This document shows positions 56,286-64,000 of a stretch of 64,000 nt of DNA, piece by piece. The stretch lies in contig NW_019091363.1 of the NCBI RefSeq assembly GCF_001949145.1, positions 1,118,387-1,182,386 on the forward strand. The letters run 5' to 3'. A model generated the notes under the pieces. That model had not been told where the DNA came from. It saw nothing but the letters and a program-made list of their open reading frames with translations, and searched no databases. Source of the stretch: Acanthaster planci (lineage: Eukaryota; Echinodermata; Asteroidea; Valvatida; Acanthasteridae). Each line of letters opens with the position of its first letter. The first letter of the stretch is position 1. A program made the position numbers and the translations under genes.

Positions 56286-57769
56286 GAGTTGTTTGAAACA
56301 CGGGAAAAATCTTGACTTTTCTGTACCTGTGCCAACTTCTCACAGAAGAGTTAAAAGGTTCAAGAAGTAAGGATATAAAAGTATTTAAAGTTGGATTTTG
56401 CAGTAGAATACGGAAGCTGTACATCGAGTGTTCATGCATGCATAGGCCTACATGATCACACGTTCGGTAATAGGTTAATTTTCCCGGGCTTTTCTATAAA
56501 ATTCCAGTGTGCCTTCTGTGTTACTGTGGTTCGCATAGCCAGAATGACTTAAAGTTTGTATAGTAATACACGTGAATTGGCTGTTTCTTTGGAGCAAAGA
56601 GAAAAAATAATTTTAAGAGTTCTAATTGGCTTCAGTGTATTAATATCGGTGGGTGTACATGTGCCACTGCGATCACAGGGAAGATTAAACCCAGACCGAC
56701 TTCCAAGTACTACCGCCCAAGTCCCCACCAATTCCCCCGCCTGATCTGGGATTCATCCCGACCCTCGCCGGCCTGACACTGATGGATGGTTTCATTACAA
56801 CTTGGTAATTGTTCACACCATCCGAGCTTGCACCGTGATCTTCGCCCGTGGATGGACCCGTCTCGCTCTGGGATTTGATGGGGCTAGCTGTCGCTCTGGC
56901 TGAGCCGGTCGCGCGGACCTGCGCGTGGGTCGCCCGTGGCCCACGGGTGATGTTGTCTTAGTCAACGGTGGGCCACTGCAAACATTCAAAGGAGCATGCC
57001 GGAAGGGGGTGCGTTATCTAATGAAAAGTTGGGCGAAAACTTTTGGTTGAAGTTATAACCAAACGTTCTTCAGCGTTGAACATGCACTGGAGCGGTATTC
57101 CCCTCATCCTAACTGCAGTTTTGTTTAGGGCAATTAAATTTCAATTTTTTTTAATATTGTAGTCCCCGTTCTCCCCAGTATACGGCCCTTTTGGGGGTGG
57201 GGTTGGGGTGGAGGGGCCATTTCATTAGTCAGAAATGATAAATTGCAAACTCATCGATCATCCACACAAAAGGAGTGTCCAAGTCGGACAACAGGAATGA
57301 ATGAGTTACGTTTGTTTAGGCAGTCAAGCATGGCGCTATCTTTCATGTCACGTACACCATTCGCTGCTGTCCGATGCTCTTTGATCTGTGGAGCAGTTTG
57401 GCCTGTTTTTGTTTGATCCTCCACAAATGCGAGTGAATGAACTCCCTACAGACCTCGAGTCACCCAGTCGTTTTTAATTTTCCCTTTGTGTGCTTCTTTC
57501 GTGGATATTTATGCTTGTTTCTCTCTGGTCAACAATCGAAATTTCTGGTATTGTAATTTTGTGTAATTGTCTATTTTTACTATCCGTGCTCATGTCAACA
57601 TTTAATGTGGATTTCAAATTTTGAAGAAAAAAAAAGAGGGCTTCATTTTTCTATCTACTTGTCCGTATCACACCGCCAAAGAGCTGGGAAAAATGCAGCC
57701 TGAAGTCGTAGTTTTATAAATCTTGATGACACTGTAATACAGTTGGTTACGTTGACTGAATGAACTAGC

Positions 57770-58140
57770 GGGGGGAACTGTCGCTGTACCGGCGACGAAG
57801 GGCTGCGGGGCGAAGTGGCTCAGAAACCGGCGCGTCTCATCTCGCTCCGTGATGAGCCGCCAGCGGGCCGTGCTTAGCGGGCCAAAAACAATATACCGGC
57901 CCCTTTTTGCACGAGGGATGAGCCCTAATACTCCCAAATACAGGGGAAATTGTACCGAAAATGGACAATTTGTGTTGGGAGCTATTTGTAGGTAATCCTC
58001 ACGCTGCAATGGCAGGACCTCAGGCGTGCGGATCCATGCTTCACCCTCCCCGCCGATCCAATCTTCGCGATGAGATCACGGGCGCGCGCCTCGATGCCGA
58101 CCGCTCGCTTGGAATCGCTTCGCTTTCCCCGTCCGTCCAG
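57770..58140. promoter_or_regulatory. CpG-rich block 2
   Basis: CG-dense at both ends (GGCGACGAAGGGCTGCGGGG; CGGGCGCGCGCCTCGATGCC) with an AT-rich middle containing AATATA. Long open frames here show no domain. Confidence 0.4.
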
Positions 58141-59939
58141 CGGCAAATAGCAAACCCCTTCCCATTAAAATGGTGTGATTAACTTGGAAACCACTTTTGG
58201 GGAAAGCATCAAGAGAGATTACCGCCTCCCCACAACCACCAGCAAAGGTATATGATACACCCCAGCAGATTGAATGTTAGTATCTCGACCGTCTGTACAA
58301 GGGCCATGGTTGTACAAACGTCGCATTACGATGTGCACAAAGGGTCAGTGACCACTCTGCAGCATTTTTACATGTTAATTCAAGCACATGTGCTGTTAAT
58401 TTAGTAATTTAAGAGTCAATTCAACTTTTTTTCCAGAAAATTTAAATATTAAATGTAACATTGAGAATGTTGGATTAACGGGAAAAGTACTGGATTTAAA
58501 GTTTAAGATGCTGGATTTAGCAAATAAAAAAGCTCTATTCGACACCCTAAAACAGTGGTCATGATCCAAACATCATAAGCATCAACGAGTCATGCTTAGA
58601 GTGTACCCGAAAGACGCTGCATTGGTATCTTACCCGAATGGGATCGGGATTTAGTTTACGCATTGTGCAGCAATTGAGATACGTGTACATGTATGGGATC
58701 GATAGGTTGCCCACGCTCTACCCGAAGCTTCCGGATAACCTGCTCTGGATTCCAACTTAAAATTGAAAGTTTATCAACAATACTGGTTTGTGGTTGCTTC
58801 TCAGTCTTGTTTCGAAGGAGCTCATCACAAGTTTCACAATCAACGCCAGTGACTGTGGACATTATCTGCAATACCTTTCTCAGTCAAAGCAAGTCATTAG
58901 AAATATAAACCTTGATGTTTGGGGGAAAGTAAACATCAGTAGAAAGGCACTCATTAGTACGGACGCATTTCCTGTCAATTTGACAAGCAGCTATTAAAAT
59001 AATACAAAGGGAGGGAAAATCAATCACCTCAGTGGCTTTTGGGTTAAAAAATTGAAATTGGTGAAAATTTACAATGTACAATGAATGTTTGGTGTAAAGA
59101 TCTTGCTTTGGTTTTCTTTTCCAAATATAAAATTTGGAAGGACCGATTTCTAAACGCGCAAATTGTGTGAAAATAAGAGTAGAAAAATAATTTGTGTACG
59201 ATGTACAACTTAAGCATTTGTCAATTCCAATAGCTTAAGTTGTTGTTAACCATTGATGGATTCGGGGGGGGGGGCGTGGCATAACCTCTCAGAGAGGGGG
59301 ATGTAGCGAGCAGAGGCGATGGTCCTTTCCCTTCACAAAAAAGTCGGTACATAAAATAGCGCTCAAACTGGGGCTCACCCATGAGAAAACAAAATACTGC
59401 GAAAAGAAATTCCCAAATCTCCCCCGCCCCCAGAAGCGTCTCCCCGTTTGGTTCTAGATCCGCCCTGCATAATAATAATAATAATCGGCTATTGGTTGGC
59501 TTCCATTTTGCGTAATCATGGCAAGTTTCATTTTTTTGTCACTAAAAATAAATATCAGTTTTACTTTGAAATCTCATATTTCCCCGGAGATGTTTGTTAT
59601 TATTAAATCTATCACGGGCAGAATACACCTAAAGCAACATGGTAAGATGACATCAAATTTTCAGTAAAACTTCGCTCATTGATTTTATGATCTTTAATGA
59701 GAAATTTTCACATTAAAGACTTTGTTTACATTTTAAATCCAGGGTTTATGCTAATTGCTCGCTCAAAGTACCGGTAAAGTCTTTTCCTGTCTAATTTGGG
59801 CTTTGTCCTACGGAATTAGGTCTTTTCCTTTCAATTTCATCAGCATGGTGGCACGGAAAAAATGTTGCTTTTTTGTCCACGTCAGGCAAGACATTGAAAG
59901 TGATGCCCCGACGACCGTAAAATGCATGCAATTTAGTGG

Positions 59940-60310
59940 AGTGTCGTTTCAATCACGTGCTGGGCGCGGGGCCCGGCGCGCGCGTGCGGGTGGTCAATGG
60001 CGGCACGCGCTCGTCGTGTGCACGCTGCCGCAGCTCTGCAATCGGATCCCCATACCGGGGTGAGAGGATTGAGAGAGAGAAAAAAGCTACCGACTGGAGC
60101 GCCGCAGTCCAGCATCAAAGCTCCCTGTGCCCTCGGTGGAGGCACTGTCGGTAACCTTACACCGACAGACGTTCGGCTGTACTTGCTTATATGCTTAGCA
60201 CCCTAATCCAGGTCTCAGCGGACTCATGAATGTCACAAACGACCCGTCAAAATCGACTCGGGACCGGCGCAGGGGGCGAGCAAGCGAGCGATTGAGGCTG
60301 GCTCTTGGTA
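59940..60310. promoter_or_regulatory. CpG-rich block 3
   Basis: Very CG-dense core (GCGCGGGGCCCGGCGCGCGC) with several short overlapping open frames on both strands, typical of CpG islands rather than genes. Confidence 0.4.
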
Positions 60311-60792
60311 TATGCAGCCTGTCGGCGTCCACAGAAAATATCCCCTTCCTCGGAAATAACAACTTAGCTCACGGGGAATTGACCTTTTTGCCCACCGACT
60401 GGTGGTGTAGGATCATCGTGCTGTCAGAATGAAAAATTGATGATGATAGCTTGCTAGGGAGGCCAGGGGTATCATTAAAAGTCTATTTCCAGTATCTGTC
60501 GGGACAGACGGGTGCTTCAACGCAGGCGCGTGGGGCGCGGTCGTTTGAGGTTGCCACGATCAGTTCGCGTGATGGCCATCTCGAGTTTTGGCTTCTGATT
60601 CCAGGGCAAGCAGGCGTTACAAAATGCTATTACCCAAACTTCACAAGCAAGCAAACTTCTCACTTAGGAAGATTTGCTTTAAATAAATCGCCGAATTCAC
60701 TTTTGTTTCACGTTGGATTCAAATTGATTGTGAAATACGGAAAGTGAAATAGTAAACCTCAGATTAAAAAAGCACTTTCACTCTGATAAACT

Positions 60793-60806
60793 GTTGTTAT
60801 GGCAAC
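60793..60806 (+). promoter_or_regulatory. RFX X-box motif
   Basis: GTTGTTATGGCAAC fits the X-box consensus RYYNYYATRRNRAC at all positions. RFX factors drive ciliary genes. A single motif match only. Confidence 0.35.
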
Positions 60807-60833
60807 AGCAGTAACACACTACCTGCACAAATA

Positions 60834-60845
60834 GGCGCCATCTTG
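60834..60845 (-). promoter_or_regulatory. YY1-like motif with possible start codon (minus)
   Basis: The minus strand reads CAAGATGGCGCC, a full YY1 consensus, 28 bp from the X-box. From its ATG the frame reads MAPICA, then a GTAGTG that could be a donor. A first coding exon is possible but unproven. Confidence 0.3.
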
Positions 60846-61269
60846 AGGCATTACACCCACAGCTCATCCCACTGTGAACATCTGACAAAAGAAGCAAGGT
60901 GTAATAACAATATGTTCATTGTCAGTGCACTGTGTTTCTTATGTTAGATGTTCTGAGTGTCCTGCAGATATTTAACAACTTCAGAATGTTAATCGCCAGA
61001 TCCAGATTTACCCTTGCCTTGATGCCTGGCATCTATCAGGTGTACACCTGTTTGCAGGCGTCGTTAAGTGTTCTCAGCTTTTTCTTGAGCCTTCAAAAGG
61101 GTCTCCCCAAATCTCTTTCTTTCTTTGGAACAAGGGACTAAAAACTGCACGGTGTAGCTTTGAGAATCGCGTGACGACCGGTGAAACGTCGAAAGGGCCC
61201 TTGCTTGAGTGAGGCAGTGAATTGGAAAGGTGAAAGCCAAATCGGGTCAAGGAAATACCAAAAATGTTG

Positions 61270-61485
61270 TTGAGCATTGTAAAAAAAAGTTGGGCAAACA
61301 GTGTTGGGCATTTGTTATTTGCCCAACCTTGGTTAAAGTTACCACATTGTTGGTTAATTTCCATCACTGTTGGTCAAACATTGACCAACGATTGGGAAGA
61401 ATTTGCCCTTGGTTGGGAAGTTGATATTTACACCAAGATTGGACAAAAGATCAACCCAAAAGTTAACCAACCTTTTTATAGTGAG
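61270..61485. mobile_element. MITE-like palindromic element
   Basis: Repeated TTGGGCAAA, TTGGTCAA and TTGGTTAA motifs in both orientations. Ends resemble each other inverted (AAAAAAGTTGGGCAAAC at left, GTTAACCAACCTTTTTAT at right). Boundaries approximate. Confidence 0.5.
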
Positions 61486-61617
61486 GAAATGGATGCATGT
61501 CACAACAGACTCAATTAGCGAAGGCTTTTTGAACATGGATGAATTGCAGGAGATATCGAGTGGTCTACACAGTACCATACATAGTGTGACGTATGACACA
61601 ACAGTCCTCGCACGAAG

Positions 61618-61628
61618 GGCGCCATCTT
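61618..61628 (-). promoter_or_regulatory. Second YY1-like motif (minus)
   Basis: The minus strand reads CAAGATGGCGCCC. From its ATG a 36-codon frame (MAPFVRGLLCHTSHY...) ends at a stop. No homologue recognised. Confidence 0.25.
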
Positions 61629-63076
61629 GCCCCAAGTTCATTCCAAAGGTCATGAGATCGCTGTTGGATGAACTTCTCTTACAGCAAGTAGTTTACATCC
61701 TCTCCGCCCATTTCTTTTGGCGCAAACTTTGAGGAGGAGGGAACGTTGAACTCGCCTTAAAAACCCAGTCCATGTCAAGAGAGACTTTCGAAAGAAGCTT
61801 AATCCGCCATTACATCGGCCTTGCATGTGGCTGCATCCTAACTTATCCACAGCTTCCTACACACGGGACACGACAGTAAATCCCGTCCGACCACAACTAA
61901 GTTCGGATCATCATCCATTCGCCCATTTACTTTAATATTTGATGACCGCAATCCGGGTTTTCCAATCGCCTTGTCACTTGTGTGGTGTTCAGCCTCTGTG
62001 ATCTATAGTCTCTCGCAGCCCGAGGAAAATCCATACAAGACTATACACTGGGAGTGCAGCAAGGATGTTTCGAAAGCGCGTTAAAAATTCAGGAGGTGCC
62101 TTGTTGTTCGCGGGCCAGGACCGGTTTTTTGATTGACTCATCCAGTCGAATGAGGGACTGTGGTTACTCGGCATCGCACCGTTACAAATCTGTCTGAAAA
62201 ACATTACTTGCTCAAAGCAACAGTTCGCGATTTTAAACTTGGTCTCGGAACCGAAACGAACACAGGCACAATTAGCGTTTTATAGCAGGCTCTAAGAAAT
62301 AAACTTTGTCTAGTCCTTGTCATTGAGTAACAAGTGCCCCCCCCCCTTAATCGCATTTTATTTGCCAAACCACATGTTGTTGGCTGTGGGTTCAAACGAT
62401 CAAGTCTTGTCTGATGAAACCATGCTGTCCAACAAAGTCGCCAAATCACACGTTGTGTTTCGTGCAGATGATTGTTAATTTGTCCCGCCGAGTTTCCAGA
62501 GCGCATCTTTCGGAGGGGGAGATCGATGCGACATTGTCGCGAGCCTTTAACCGGTGGACAGATCGTTAAACTCTCCACAGAGTCTTGTCTTGGATCGATG
62601 GGCCATGCCATAGACGTCTTTTAAAAAAAAAAGTCTGAAACCTTGCGAAAGGTACAGGGTGCTGATGGCAAGTGCATTTAATCTCTTCTCTTGGGATGCA
62701 TTAATTGAAAGCTGATAGAGGAAATGGGGTGAGATAAAACGTACCTGCAACACGGGGAAGGGCCTGCTCTAGAAGGTGTGGTGGCAGAAGGCTATTATTG
62801 TAAGTGCAAGGGGTGTTTCCAGCCCCCCGCCACACACATACAAGTACCCGTTTCCATATCCAGGAAAAAAGTGCAACTCACTTCACCTAAAAATGGTAAA
62901 ACTTCAACCATTTGAATCACATTTGCTAAATGCCCAGCATGGAATAAATCTAACTGAGTTTTTTCCCATGAGTTTTGGAAGGGGGTGGTGAAATCAACAG
63001 TCATTAACATACTTAATGGTCTACCGACATTAATGCCCGAAATAAGTTTCATCCAGCCTTGAGGATTGGGCAAAAT

Positions 63077-63616
63077 GACAAAAGTCTTAAACTACACATC
63101 CCTTATGCCCGTACTGACTGTTTTAAATATTCGTCCGTAAACTAAGCTAATGAGTGGAATTGTCTACCTGAACATGTGATCCAGTCTACATCTTCGGATA
63201 TGTTTAAAAACTCTCTCCTTTTTTTATTTGTTTTATCTTGCTTTCTACTTTAAAATGTTTTTGTTGTTCGGCATTTTTCCTTTTTCTTGTGCAAACTTCT
63301 CATATTTTTAGAGTTTATCCTTGAATGTGGTATATCTTGAATACTTTTCCTAGTTTCTACTAACTACTGGTTTTATGTATTCTTTTTTTCGTTTTAACTT
63401 TTGAATTTAACGCATTTGCATCACAACTTTTGTTTCATTTCTTTCCTTTGTTAATTTTATCTCTTTGTTGCTGATTTTAATCCTTTCTTGTATACATATA
63501 TTTATATATTTGTAACATTTACTCGTTCTGTTTATTGTTTACCCGGGAAGTGGTTTGAGATGGACTTACGGTCTCTGCACAACCCTTGGCATGGTCAGAA
63601 ATAACTAATAAAATGA
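63077..63616 (+). mobile_element. LINE (CR1/L2-like) ORF2 C-terminus and 3' UTR, decayed
   Basis: The frame from 63077 reads DKSLKLHIPYARTDCFKYSS, a stop, then ANEWNCLPEHVIQSTSSDMF and KNSL. This is the RTD...SFFPRT...WNxLPxxV...FK end of CR1-group ORF2 proteins. T-rich 3' UTR follows, ending near AATAAAATGAAAA at about 63606. The in-frame stop shows decay. Confidence 0.75.
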
Positions 63617-64000
63617 AAACCAAAGTTGAGAAACACCCACGGGACCCACATGTTTGGGCATCTGTGTTTTCACAGAACTCAAGCACGCTCTTCTCTTTTG
63701 TCTTTGCCCTTGAAGCGCTCCATTTTTGTCCGGGATGAAAGCTGCTATTGTCGGTGCTTTCGACATTAGAGCTGAATGGGAGAATGTGCAACGTGGCATG
63801 ATTACTAACCCATTAATCATGTCAAACGGTCATGTATAGCAGAAGGGGTGTGTCCAGGACATGAACTGCGTTGATGTTCCGTGAACACGTGCAGCCGTCA
63901 GCATGCATCCAAGGGGAGACTTCAGGCATGGAGACCTTGAGGGGTGCACATGGCCCGCAATGGCCCCAGCGAAACTTTGGGGTCCGATAAGCACGCAGCT

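Larger units (their letters stand above)
54369..64000. other. Intergenic or regulatory region downstream of OBI1
   Basis: Nearly free of GTACATGTAC strings, with several CpG-rich blocks. It ends in a LINE fragment and about 380 bases in which I see nothing. Open frames on both strands up to 135 codons show no family motif. It probably contains the OBI1 3' UTR (to about 54.5 kb) and control sequence of another gene. Confidence 0.5.

Noticed and set aside
62204-62611. 135-codon minus-strand open frame
   Set aside because: No recognisable motif, uneven composition and no flanking gene structure; it is in GC-richer DNA where long frames arise by chance.
54369-64000. POU4 coding exon inside the window
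   Set aside because: I looked on both strands for POU-domain or POU4 N-terminal coding sequence and saw none; only linkage outside the window remains possible.

Overview
This is a eukaryotic nuclear window from a metazoan, most likely an invertebrate deuterostome. Amphioxus is my first guess and an ambulacrarian is possible; I cannot settle the species by eye. The reasons are spliced animal genes with GT-AG introns, non-LTR retrotransposon and tRNA-SINE debris, many short inverted-repeat elements, and extreme enrichment of the palindromic string GTACATGTAC. A 954-base run of N (23641-24594) marks an assembly gap.

Three protein genes are supported. (1) Positions 1-309 (+) are the last coding part of a rhodopsin-like GPCR (TM6, TM7 and tail). 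(2) On the minus strand, from 20898 down to 1314, are the first seven coding exons of an SLC10A7 (sodium/bile acid cotransporter 7) orthologue. All splice sites and phases agree and give 185 residues; the rest of the gene must lie left of the window. If the contig is colinear, the GPCR end is nested antisense in SLC10A7 intron 7. (3) On the plus strand, 21184-54368 holds a complete six-exon OBI1/RNF219 orthologue (898 residues: N-terminal RING, coiled coils, long disordered tail), an E3 ligase of the origin recognition complex.

SLC10A7 and OBI1 are head to head. Their start codons are 285 bp apart, so they probably share a bidirectional promoter. A YY1-like motif overlaps the OBI1 start codon.

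The introns hold much mobile DNA. There are tRNA-derived SINEs, one of them inserted in a broken LINE reverse transcriptase at its Y-x-DD motif, and a foldback-like element with repeat-filled arms (21682-22548). Others are a 0.67-kb inverted-repeat element (17901-18572), a two-copy MITE family, a 0.9-kb element with 26-bp inverted ends, and two further dispersed families. OBI1 intron 5 also has a few exon-like segments that I could not assign.

The last 9.6 kb (54.4-64 kb) differ sharply. GTACATGTAC repeats almost vanish, CpG-rich islands appear, and I find no convincing coding exon. This looks like regulatory or promoter sequence of an unseen neighbour. In human, the gene downstream of OBI1 is POU4F1, so a POU4 gene to the right is a testable guess.
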